A DNA stretch of 5,032 bases from Opitutia bacterium (lineage in GTDB: Bacteria; Verrucomicrobiota; Verrucomicrobiia; Opitutales; UBA953): contig JAJPZB010000103.1 of NCBI GenBank assembly GCA_021204635.1, positions 1-5,032 of the forward strand, given 5' to 3'. Under the pieces are notes generated by a model. That model saw only the letters and a list, made by a program, of their open reading frames with translations. It was not told the origin of the DNA and searched no databases. Of this stretch, positions 1 through 5,021 are shown one piece after another. Each line of letters begins with the position of its first letter. The stretch's first letter is position 1. Both the position numbers and the translations under genes were made by a program.

Positions 1-16
1 ACCACTATCGTGGTCC
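1..16. repeat. Terminal 16-bp direct repeat, left copy (hairpin-forming)
   Basis: The sequence ACCACTATCGTGGTCC occupies the first 16 bases and occurs again, exactly and in the same orientation, as the last 16 bases of the window (5017-5032). It contains a 5-bp inverted repeat with a 4-base loop: ACCAC, TATC, GTGGT. Because both copies are cut off by the window edge, the true repeat may be longer. The likeliest reading is a dispersed intergenic repeat that bounds the assembled segment. A circular molecule is the alternative. Confidence 0.85.
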
Positions 17-17
17 C

Positions 18-38
18 CTCCCGCTAACTTAGCGGGAG
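18..38. repeat. 21-bp perfect palindrome
   Basis: The arms CTCCCGCTAA and TTAGCGGGAG are exact reverse complements around a single C at position 28. As RNA or extruded DNA, the inner pairs would open to leave a stem of about 9 bp with a 3-base loop. It directly follows the terminal hairpin repeat at 1-16. No T-run follows on the plus strand (the next bases are AATTACG), and the minus strand continues as GGGACCACG, so it does not look like a simple intrinsic terminator. It may be part of a REP/BIME-like dispersed element or a protein-binding site. The sequence alone does not decide. Confidence 0.75.
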
Positions 39-69
39 AATTACGTTGGTGCTCCGGTTCGCAGGTGGG

Positions 70-255
70 AAGCTTGCCGCCGCAACAAAGCCAAATTCCA
101 CCACCAACCCAATTCTCACCACCAACCCTCCACAACAATCCCTTCACCACTAACCCTCGCAACCATCACAATTCCCGCAACAATCCAAATCTCCACCACC
201 AACCCAAATCTCACCACAAACTCGCATCCCCGCCACAGACCTTCACCACTAACCC
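70..255 (-). repeat. Two imperfect tandem units of about 97 bp
   Basis: Read on the minus strand, the segment from 255 down to about 157 and the segment from 156 down to about 70 align as imperfect copies. Each begins with the same 16-bp word, seen on the plus strand as CCTTCACCACTAACCC at 141-156 and 240-255 (offset 99). Each then carries the GGGTTGGTGGTGG core (plus-strand 98-110 and 193-205, offset 95). After that comes a related stretch containing GATTTGGATTGTTGCGG in one unit and AATTTGGCTTTGTTGCGG in the other. The small difference in offsets shows indels between units. This looks like a decayed duplication of a composite unit rather than a simple short microsatellite. Confidence 0.6.
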
Positions 256-367
256 GTGAGGGACGTTAGTCCCGAACAAATCCGTGTGACACTCCTCCGT
301 GGCAGGTTGGGCGTCGTGGCGGCTTTGTTGCCACCACCAAACCCAAATCCTGCCACTCACCACCAAC
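93..367 (-). repeat. Array of degenerate GGGTTRGTGGTGR cores
   Basis: On the minus strand (sense for glgB) the core GGGTTGGTGGTGG or a close variant occurs at 98-110, 117-128, 145-156 (GTTAGTGGTG form), 193-205, 244-255 (GTTAGTGGTG form) and 331-344 (one extra T). A partial copy lies at 359-367. Spacing is irregular, with gaps of about 6 to 75 bases. The copy at 93-110 is extended to 18 bp and matches 4936-4953 exactly on the opposite strand. There are no spacers of constant length and no dyad-containing repeat, so this is not a CRISPR array. The GG-TT-GG-T-GG-T-GG pattern has four closely spaced G-runs and could fold into a two-tetrad quadruplex on the G-rich strand. Confidence 0.8.
248..273. 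repeat. Pair of overlapping, mutually exclusive hairpins
   Basis: ACTAAC (248-253) pairs with GTTAGT (265-270) across an 11-base loop. Alternatively GGGAC (260-264) pairs with GTCCC (269-273) across the 4-base loop GTTA. Both cannot form at once. The second has the same 5-4-5 layout as the terminal ACCAC/GTGGT hairpin. The feature sits at the edge of the G-rich core array and has no adjacent T-run, so a terminator role is not supported. Confidence 0.5.
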
Positions 368-398
368 TCGCCGCCACCATCCCTTTGCAGCGGCGCGC

Positions 399-2603
399 TT
401 ATTTCCGCAGTTCAAAGATGAGCGTTGAGAGGCCGGGCAGCGCGATTTCCAAGGAGTTTGCGCGGTCGTTCCAAGGCTTTGGCTCGGCGTCTTTTCCACC
501 GAAATTCCCCATACCCGAACCGCCATAATATTCCGCGTCCGAGTTGAAGACTTCGCCCCAGCGCCCTGCCTCGGGGACGCCGACGCGATATGTCCTCGCG
601 ACAGGCGTGAAGTTGCAGACCACGAGCCAGGTCGTTTTGCCGTCGGGCGATTTGCGCAAATACGACAGCACGGAGTTGTCGCCGTCGTTTGCGTTTATCC
701 ACTCGAAACCGCGATAATCCTGGTCCAACGCCGCGATTTCGGGGCGCGAGCGATAGAGTTTGTTCAGGTCGCGAACGGCTCGGCGCACGCCTTCGTGGTC
801 GATGTATTCGAGCAGGTGCCAGTCGAGCGAGCCGTCGTATTTCCACTCGTGCGATTGCCCAAATTCGCCTCCCATGAAGAGCGTTTTTTTGCCCGGCCAG
901 GTCCACATATATCCGAAGAGAGCGCGCAGGTTTGCCGCCTTTGTCGGCATGTCGCCGAAGGGCATTTTGTTTATGAGCGAGGCCTTGCCGTGGACGACTT
1001 CGTCGTGCGAGAGCGCGAGCATGAATTTTTCGGAATATTGGTAGAGCATCGCGAACGTCAGTTTGTTGTGGTGAAACTTTCGGTTCAGCGGATCTTCCTT
1101 CATGTATGCGAGCGTGTCGTGCATCCAGCCCATTGCCCATTTGAAATCGAAGCCGAGGCCGTTGTCGCGCGTCGGGTGCGTGACTCCGGCGAACGATGTC
1201 GATTCCTCGGCGATTGTTATTGCGCCCGGGTGGTAGTGGTGGACGAGGTCGTTTGTCGCGCGCAAAAATTCTATTGACTCGATGTTTTCTTTTCCTCCGT
1301 AGCGGTTTGGAATCCACTCGCCGTCTTTGCGCGAGTAATCCAAGTAGAGCATTGCGGCGACGGCATCGACGCGCAGGCCGTCAACGTGGAAGCGGCCGAG
1401 CCACGACAGCGCCGAGCCCGTCATGAAGCCGCGCACCTCGCAGCGGCCGAAGTTGAAGAGCAGCGTGCCCCAGTCGGGCTGCGTGCCTTGGCGCGGGTCG
1501 GCGTGGTCGTAGAGGTGCGTGCCGTCGTAGCCGGCGAGGCCCCAGTCGTCGCGCGGGAAGTGTGCCGGCACCCAGTCGATGATCACACCGATGCCGCATG
1601 CGTGGAGTTTATCGACCATGACCATGAAATCCTCGGGCGAGCCGAAGCGGCAAGTTGGCGCATAGAATCCGGTGACCTGATAGCCCCACGACGGCGGGAA
1701 CGGGTATTCCGTGGGCGGCAACATCTCGACGTGCGTGAAGCCCATTTCCGTGCAATATTTCGCGAGTTCGTCGCCGAGTTCGCGGTATGTCAGCGGTCTG
1801 TCGCCCTCTTCCGGCACGCGTTTCCACGAATCCAAGTGCATTTCGTAAACCGAAACGGGCTTTTCCTGCCAGTTTGTCGCGTCGCGCTTTTCAAGCCACG
1901 CGGCGTCGTTCCACTTGAATCCGGAGATGTCGGCGACGATGCAGGCGTTGTTTGGCGGCGGCTCGAACGAGATCGCGTAGGGGTCGATTTTGCAATACGG
2001 TGTCGGGTCGTATTGGTTTAAAAGCTCAAATTTGTATTTCGCGCCGACGGCGACGCCCGGGATAAAAATTTCCCAAATTCCGGATGCGCCGAGCATTCTC
2101 ATTGCGTGGTAGCGACCGTCCCAGCCGTTGAAATCGCCGACGACGGAGACGCGCCGCGCGCTCGGCGCCCAGACCGCGAACGAGACGCCTTTCACGCCGT
2201 CGATTTCGCGGACGTGCGAGCCGAGTTTCTCGTAAACGCGGTGATCCGTGCCTTGGTTTATCAAGTAGAGGTCGCTGTCGGAAATTGTCTGCCAAAACGA
2301 ATACGCGTCGGCGATTTCGCGGGTCGCGCCCGAATAGCTTTCCACGATGAGGGTGTAGTGAAAAATCACCCGCGCGCGGGGAAACCACGCCTCGAAAAAT
2401 CCGTCTTTGCTCAGCCGCTCCATCGGCGTGATTTTGCCGGTTTTTTTGTTCTTGACTGAGACGGATTTTGCGTCGTCCAAATACGCTCTCACGACGATGC
2501 CGTGCGTGTTGCCGCAGCTTGCGTGGTGGATTCCGAGAAAATCGTGCGGGTGCGATTGCACCACGTTTGTAAACGAATCGAGTTCTGCCTGAGAAATTAT
2601 CAT
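399..2603 (-). CDS. glgB: 1,4-alpha-glucan branching enzyme (GH13/CBM48)
   Basis: GlgB cuts alpha-1,4-glucan chains and re-attaches the segment through an alpha-1,6 bond, creating glycogen branches in the cytosol. The chosen product is 734 aa (E. coli GlgB is 728). An N-terminal domain (about 5-105) is followed by a CBM48 beta-domain (about 135-230, with the VVGDFNGWDGR segment), a GH13 barrel (about 245-625) and an all-beta C-terminal domain. Conserved regions are complete: IIDWVPAHF with D343 and H348, GLRVDAVA with nucleophile D413, IAEEST with acid/base E466, and LSHDEVVHGK with H533 and D534. All are shifted by a constant +8 from E. coli numbering. The ATG at 2601-2603 gives MIISQAELDSF, a normal GlgB beginning, but no good Shine-Dalgarno precedes it. 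An in-frame ATG at 2763-2765 would add 54 atypical residues and was not chosen. Other glg genes are not in the window. Confidence 0.96.
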   Translation of the reverse strand: MIISQAELDSFTNVVQSHPHDFLGIHHASCGNTHGIVVRAYLDDAKSVSVKNKKTGKITPMERLSKDGFFEAWFPRARVIFHYTLIVESYSGATREIADAYSFWQTISDSDLYLINQGTDHRVYEKLGSHVREIDGVKGVSFAVWAPSARRVSVVGDFNGWDGRYHAMRMLGASGIWEIFIPGVAVGAKYKFELLNQYDPTPYCKIDPYAISFEPPPNNACIVADISGFKWNDAAWLEKRDATNWQEKPVSVYEMHLDSWKRVPEEGDRPLTYRELGDELAKYCTEMGFTHVEMLPPTEYPFPPSWGYQVTGFYAPTCRFGSPEDFMVMVDKLHACGIGVIIDWVPAHFPRDDWGLAGYDGTHLYDHADPRQGTQPDWGTLLFNFGRCEVRGFMTGSALSWLGRFHVDGLRVDAVAAMLYLDYSRKDGEWIPNRYGGKENIESIEFLRATNDLVHHYHPGAITIAEESTSFAGVTHPTRDNGLGFDFKWAMGWMHDTLAYMKEDPLNRKFHHNKLTFAMLYQYSEKFMLALSHDEVVHGKASLINKMPFGDMPTKAANLRALFGYMWTWPGKKTLFMGGEFGQSHEWKYDGSLDWHLLEYIDHEGVRRAVRDLNKLYRSRPEIAALDQDYRGFEWINANDGDNSVLSYLRKSPDGKTTWLVVCNFTPVARTYRVGVPEAGRWGEVFNSDAEYYGGSGMGNFGGKDAEPKPWNDRANSLEIALPGLSTLIFELRK

Positions 2604-2666
2604 TGGCTTGTCAATGGAATTTTTGGGTTCGGAAGAATTTTTTGTGAGGAAATCGCTCGGGGCAAA

Positions 2667-2687
2667 TTCTCGCCCGCGAGAACGCGG
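2667..2687 (-). promoter_or_regulatory. Alternative hairpins in the glgB leader
   Basis: Between the miniferritin terminator and the glgB ATG lie about 160 bases of leader. On the plus strand, TTCTCGC (2667-2673) is the exact inverse of GCGAGAA (2676-2682) around CC. CCGCG (2674-2678) also pairs with CGCGG (2683-2687) across AGAA. The two stems overlap and exclude each other. They lie roughly 64-84 bases before the start codon. An alternating leader fold could influence glgB expression, but in G+C-rich sequence such pairs also arise by chance. I found no convincing promoter in this leader: the best hexamer pair, TTGAAC with CAAAAT on the minus strand near 2765-2737, is weak. Confidence 0.3.
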
Positions 2688-2765
2688 AAAATCGCGAGCC
2701 GCCGGCAGCGTCGCCCCCGCCTGTAAACTGGCTCGCATTTTGGCTTCGTGCCCGCCACCGTTCAA

Positions 2766-2807
2766 TAAAAAAACAAAAAGAACGCCCTCGCAAAAATTGC
2801 GGGAGCG
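2766..2807 (-). terminator. Rho-independent terminator of the miniferritin gene
   Basis: On the minus strand the stem CGCTCCCGCA (from 2807) pairs with TGCGAGGGCG (to 2783), with one mismatch and one G-U pair, around a short A/T loop. It is followed by the T-rich run TTCTTTTTGTTTTTTT (2781-2766). It lies about 40 bases past the miniferritin stop and ends just upstream of the glgB leader, separating the two same-strand genes. On the plus strand the same hairpin is followed by CCCCTTTTT, so weak bidirectional activity is possible, but no plus-strand gene ends here. Confidence 0.8.
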
Positions 2808-2846
2808 CCCCTTTTTGCCGGCGAATTTTTCCGGTCTGCCGCGAGA

Positions 2847-3287
2847 TTATTTCAAGGTCGCAGTGATGAACCAAATCGCCTTGGTGAACTTGCCGAGGTC
2901 TTCTTCGACGACAGCCACGACGTCGCTCAAATCGCCGGCGTCGCACGCAGCGCAAATCGCTTCGCCCTGCGCTTTGAGTTCCGCCAAGTCCGCCTTCACG
3001 ATTTCGAACGCTTTGCACGAGCAAATCTCTTCCGACGGAATTTCCTTGACAGTTGCGAGTTCAAGGTAGCCCGCGAGCGAAGCGACCGGCTGCTCACCGT
3101 GCATTTTCAGCGCCTCGGCAACGGCGTCGAAAGACTCCGCCAAATCGTCGTAAATCGATTCCAGATATTCGTGAACGGCCTTGAAGTTTTTGCCGACCAC
3201 GTTCCAGTGCAGATTGTGCGTTTTGACGTACATCACGGCGATATTGGCGAGGTACTTGTTGAGTTTTGATACCAGATCTTTATTCAT
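2847..3287 (-). CDS. dps: Dps-family miniferritin (ferritin-like)
   Basis: The 146-aa product is a Dps/DNA-binding-ferritin family protein, expected to form a cytosolic dodecamer that oxidises ferrous iron with peroxide and stores it as a mineral. Ferroxidase-type ligands fall in canonical spacing: H27 (in LHWNV), H39 (VHEYL), E43, D54 and E58. E. coli Dps has H51, H63, D67, D78 and E82, so the spacing is identical with a conservative D-to-E change at the third position. There is no extended Lys/Arg-rich N-terminal tail, because the first helix begins within a few residues. DNA binding by the E. coli tail mechanism is therefore unlikely. Four cysteines (C89, C91, C112, C115) flank the third core helix and are not part of the standard ferroxidase site. 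The gene is followed by a terminator and preceded by a PerR/Fur-like palindrome. The gene symbol is by family only. Confidence 0.92.
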   Translation of the reverse strand: MNKDLVSKLNKYLANIAVMYVKTHNLHWNVVGKNFKAVHEYLESIYDDLAESFDAVAEALKMHGEQPVASLAGYLELATVKEIPSEEICSCKAFEIVKADLAELKAQGEAICAACDAGDLSDVVAVVEEDLGKFTKAIWFITATLK

Positions 3288-3294
3288 GTTGAAT

Positions 3295-3301
3295 CTTTCC
3301 T
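3295..3301 (-). promoter_or_regulatory. Shine-Dalgarno site fixing the miniferritin start
   Basis: On the minus strand AGGAAAG lies 7 bases before the ATG at 3287-3285. This is a strong, well-spaced ribosome-binding site. It supports starting at MNKDLVSK rather than at an in-frame ATG 23 codons further upstream (3356), whose extra residues resemble no Dps N-terminus. Confidence 0.85.
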
Positions 3302-3318
3302 GTTTTTTTGTTGCATTC

Positions 3319-3345
3319 GGGGAGCGGCAAACCGCGCCGCGCCCC
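3319..3345 (-). promoter_or_regulatory. Stable hairpin in the miniferritin 5' leader
   Basis: GGGGAGCGGC (3319-3328) and GCCGCGCCCC (3336-3345) pair with a single internal mismatch around a 7-base loop. In the minus-strand transcript the stem ends about 17 bases before the Shine-Dalgarno site and is followed by an unstructured A-rich stretch (CAACAAAAAAAC). No U-tract follows, so it is not an intrinsic terminator. It could stabilise the mRNA 5' end or hold the ribosome-binding region single-stranded. Function is not shown by the sequence. Confidence 0.45.
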
Positions 3346-3395
3346 TGTCCCGCCAACCCTTGTGGTTGTCAAGACGCCGCACATATTGCCGAAAT

Positions 3396-3410
3396 TTGTA
3401 ATAATTACAA
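3396..3410. promoter_or_regulatory. PerR/Fur-type 7-1-7 operator palindrome
   Basis: TTGTAAT-A-ATTACAA is a perfect 15-bp inverted repeat. The flanks continue the symmetry, AAA at 3392-3394 against TTT at 3412-3414, with one mismatched pair between. The known PerR box of B. subtilis is TTATAATnATTATAA. This site matches it at 12 of 14 non-central positions, and the two differences (G3 and C13) are symmetric. PerR-type regulators classically control dps/mrgA genes. The centre is 116 bp from the miniferritin ATG and 89 bp from the mpl ATG, so it could also affect mpl. A Fur, Zur or unrelated dimeric regulator could equally be the partner, since no regulator gene is in the window. Confidence 0.6.
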
Positions 3411-3426
3411 GTTTTAATTTACTCAA
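3398..3426 (-). promoter_or_regulatory. Candidate sigma-70-type promoter for the miniferritin gene
   Basis: On the minus strand TTGAGT (3426-3421) and TATTAC (3403-3398) are separated by 17 bases. Each matches the consensus at four of six positions. The -10 lies inside the palindrome at 3396-3410, the usual way a repressor would block it. Transcription would begin near 3390, giving a leader of about 100 bases that includes the hairpin at 3319-3345. For the divergent mpl gene, the A/T-rich stretch 3411-3437 offers only weak candidates (TTACAA at 3405-3410 with TTTAAA at 3429-3434). Confidence 0.3.
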
Positions 3427-3491
3427 AATTTAAAAATAGCCTGCAAGCCGCTTGAAATCCGCGTTCCCGCTTGCATAAAATCGCCGGAGTT

Positions 3492-4928
3492 ATGCACATA
3501 TATTTCATGGGAATTTGCGGCACCGCGATGGGAAATGCCGCGCTTTTGATGAAAGAACTCGGTCACGAGGTCTCGGGAAGCGACAAAGGAATTTACCCGC
3601 CGATGTCGGACTTGCTCGTGAACTCGGGAATCAAAATTTACGACGGATACAGCGCCGAGCGGCTGCTGTTTTTGCGCCCCGACCTCGTCGTCGTGGGAAA
3701 CGTGATTTCGCGCGGAAATCCCGAGATCGAATGGCTCTTGGAATCGCGCGCATTTGAATACGTTTCGTTGCCGGAATTGCTGAAAACGCAACTCCTGAAA
3801 TCGCGCAGAAACATCGTGGTTTCGGGGACGCACGGCAAGACCACGACATCGTCCATCGCCGCATTTCTCCTGCGAGAACACGGCGACAAACCCGGCTGGC
3901 TCATCGGCGGCGTCCCGCGCGACCTGTCCGCCGGAGCGAGCGCCGGAGAGCCCGCAAAGCCTTTTGTCATCGAGGGCGACGAATACGACACCGCGTTTTT
4001 CGACAAGCGCAGCAAATTCGTCCAATACCTCCCCGAAATTCTCCTGATAAACAACATCGAGTTCGACCACGCCGACATTTTCCGCGACCTCGCCGATGTC
4101 AAGCGCGCATTTTCGCATGTCGCGAGGCTCGTGCCGAGGAACGGCTGCGTTGTGGCAAACGGCGACGACGACAATGTCGCGGAGATTTTGGCGAAAATAA
4201 CATGGACGCCGATTTTGCGCGTCGGCGTCGGGGAAAATTGCGACGTCAGGATTCGCGATTTCGCGGAAACGGCGGCGGGATCGGAGTTTGCGCTCACGTG
4301 GAAAGGTCGCGACTGGGGGAAAGTTGCGTGGTCGCAATCGGGGATTTTCAACGCGAGAAACGCGGCGATGGCGGCGACGGCGTGCGCCGTTTTCTGCGCC
4401 GGCGACAAGGCAGAATGGGAATTCCCGCTCGGCGCACTCGCAAAGTTTCAAGGCGTGAAGCGCAGGCGAGAAATTCTTGTTGACACGCCAAAACTCGTTG
4501 TCGTCGAGGACTTCGGACATCACCCGACGGCGATCCGGCTCACGCTCGCCGCGCTGAGGCAACGCTACCCGAGCCGCAAACTCGTCTGCGCCTTTGAGCC
4601 GCGGAGCAACACCGCCGTCCGAAGGGTTTTGCAAAACGACTTCGCAAACGCTCTCGCAACCGCCGACGCCGTGTTCATCGCGCCGATTTTCCGCCCCGAA
4701 AGGTTCCGCGCGGGCGAGGCGCTCGACACCGCCACCGTCGCAGAAAACCTGCGCTCGCGCGGGATTGAGGCGCACGCCCCGACAACAATCGACGAACTCT
4801 TGGAAATGGTCGAGGCGACCGCCGACAAAGCGAGCGAGCGCGAGCCCGCCGTCGTGGTGTTCTTCTCAAACGGCGCCTTCGGCGGCATAATCAAAAAATT
4901 CGCCAACCTCTACCGCCCGCTCTTCTGA
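3492..4928 (+). CDS. mpl: UDP-MurNAc:L-Ala-gamma-D-Glu-meso-DAP ligase
   Basis: Mpl attaches recycled murein tripeptide (L-Ala-gamma-D-Glu-meso-diaminopimelate) to UDP-N-acetylmuramate using ATP in the cytosol, returning wall fragments to peptidoglycan synthesis. The product is 478 aa (E. coli Mpl is 457). An N-terminal Rossmann-like domain opens with MHIYFMGICGTAMGN, and KGIYPPMS follows at 32-39. The ATP-binding domain has P-loop GTHGKTTT at 112-119, then VIEGDEYDTAFFDKRSKF at 159-176 and NNIEFDHADIF at 187-197. These mark Mpl rather than MurC. The C-terminal Mur-ligase domain has EDFGHHPTAI (339-348) and FEPRSNT (368-374). The ATG at 3492 is chosen because Mpl proteins begin MHI-x-x-x-GICGT. 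GGAG (3486-3489) precedes it, but at an unusually short 2-base spacing. A TTG at 3471 would add seven residues and lacks a better site. It is divergent from the miniferritin gene. Confidence 0.95.
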   Translation: MHIYFMGICGTAMGNAALLMKELGHEVSGSDKGIYPPMSDLLVNSGIKIYDGYSAERLLFLRPDLVVVGNVISRGNPEIEWLLESRAFEYVSLPELLKTQLLKSRRNIVVSGTHGKTTTSSIAAFLLREHGDKPGWLIGGVPRDLSAGASAGEPAKPFVIEGDEYDTAFFDKRSKFVQYLPEILLINNIEFDHADIFRDLADVKRAFSHVARLVPRNGCVVANGDDDNVAEILAKITWTPILRVGVGENCDVRIRDFAETAAGSEFALTWKGRDWGKVAWSQSGIFNARNAAMAATACAVFCAGDKAEWEFPLGALAKFQGVKRRREILVDTPKLVVVEDFGHHPTAIRLTLAALRQRYPSRKLVCAFEPRSNTAVRRVLQNDFANALATADAVFIAPIFRPERFRAGEALDTATVAENLRSRGIEAHAPTTIDELLEMVEATADKASEREPAVVVFFSNGAFGGIIKKFANLYRPLF

Positions 4929-4935
4929 CATGGCA

Positions 4936-4974
4936 GGGTTGGTGGTGGAATTTTGTAGCGCGGGTTGGTGGTGG
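4936..4974 (+). repeat. Two GGGTTGGTGGTGG cores just downstream of mpl
   Basis: The core occurs at 4936-4948 and 4962-4974, 26 bp apart, starting 7 bases after the mpl stop. The first copy extends to GGGTTGGTGGTGGAATTT (4936-4953), an exact 18-bp reverse complement of 93-110 in the left flank. The G-rich strand is the mpl sense strand, so read-through mRNA would contain both cores. Each core has four closely spaced G-runs and could form a two-tetrad quadruplex. No T-run consistent with an ordinary intrinsic terminator follows. Confidence 0.85.
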
Positions 4975-5021
4975 TAGGGAGCGGAGTCAGGCGACGTTCA
5001 ACGAACACACTCCCTCACCAC
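4971..5021. repeat. Interrupted inverted repeat after mpl
   Basis: GTGGTAGGGAG (4971-4981) can pair with CTCCCT plus ACCAC (5010-5015 and 5017-5021), with a single bulged C at 5016. This gives about 11 bp around a 28-base loop. The loop contains a smaller palindrome, CGTT-C-AACG (4995-5003). The ACCAC arm is also the left arm of the terminal ACCAC/GTGGT hairpin (5017-5030), so the two folds compete. It might help end mpl transcripts, but there is no U-tract. Confidence 0.4.

Larger units (their letters stand above)
1..398. other. Gene-free, repeat-rich flank downstream of glgB
   Basis: I see no credible gene in this stretch. It has three parts. The first about 60 bases hold two compact inverted repeats (1-14 and 18-38). 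From about 93 to 367 there is a C/A-rich array on the plus strand made of a degenerate CCACCACCAACCC core. Small hairpins lie among the cores, at 248-273 and 316-334. Open frames crossing the region translate to low-complexity Pro/Asn/His or Pro/Thr-rich strings, as expected when such a repeat is read as codons, and none has a family-like sequence. No classical U-tract terminator follows the glgB stop here. Glycogen-gene transcripts reading leftwards would enter this G-rich (minus-strand) repeat about 15-20 bases after the stop. Confidence 0.7.

Noticed and set aside
41..80. tRNA-like segment because of a GGTTCGC T-loop-like word
   Set aside because: No acceptor stem, D-arm or anticodon arm can be drawn around it.
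65..259. Possible 64-residue Pro/Asn/His-rich protein on the plus strand
   Set aside because: It is the translation of the CCACCACCAACCC repeat array. Its low-complexity composition follows the repeat, with no Shine-Dalgarno and no family resemblance.
93..367. CRISPR array
   Set aside because: Repeats are short, degenerate and irregularly spaced, without constant-length unique spacers or nearby cas genes.
256..528. Possible 90-residue plus-strand protein
   Set aside because: It runs from the repeat array into the 3' end of glgB on the opposite strand, with no recognisable domain. It is best explained as a chance frame.
412..1317. 301-residue minus-strand frame overlapping glgB
   Set aside because: It is in another frame on the same strand as glgB, very Arg-rich, with no motif. 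The glgB frame has all catalytic regions.
2604..2765. N-terminal 54-residue extension of GlgB
   Set aside because: The frame is open, but the residues do not resemble any GlgB N-terminus and would begin against the terminator's T-run. MIISQAELDSF at 2603 fits the family length and start.
3367..3372. Perfect TTGACA -35 hexamer on the minus strand upstream of the miniferritin gene
   Set aside because: Positions 16-19 bases downstream are G+C-rich with no -10-like hexamer, so an isolated match is not a promoter.
3392..3414. OxyR-type site for the dps promoter
   Set aside because: The palindrome is a contiguous 7-1-7 A/T-rich repeat, not the spaced ATAG-n7-CTAT pattern of OxyR sites.
3423..4775. 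450-residue open frame antisense to mpl
   Set aside because: It is a shadow of the strongly supported mpl coding frame. Composition is Arg/Val/Ala/Asp-rich with no family motifs. Codon bias in a G+C-rich gene often keeps an antisense frame open.
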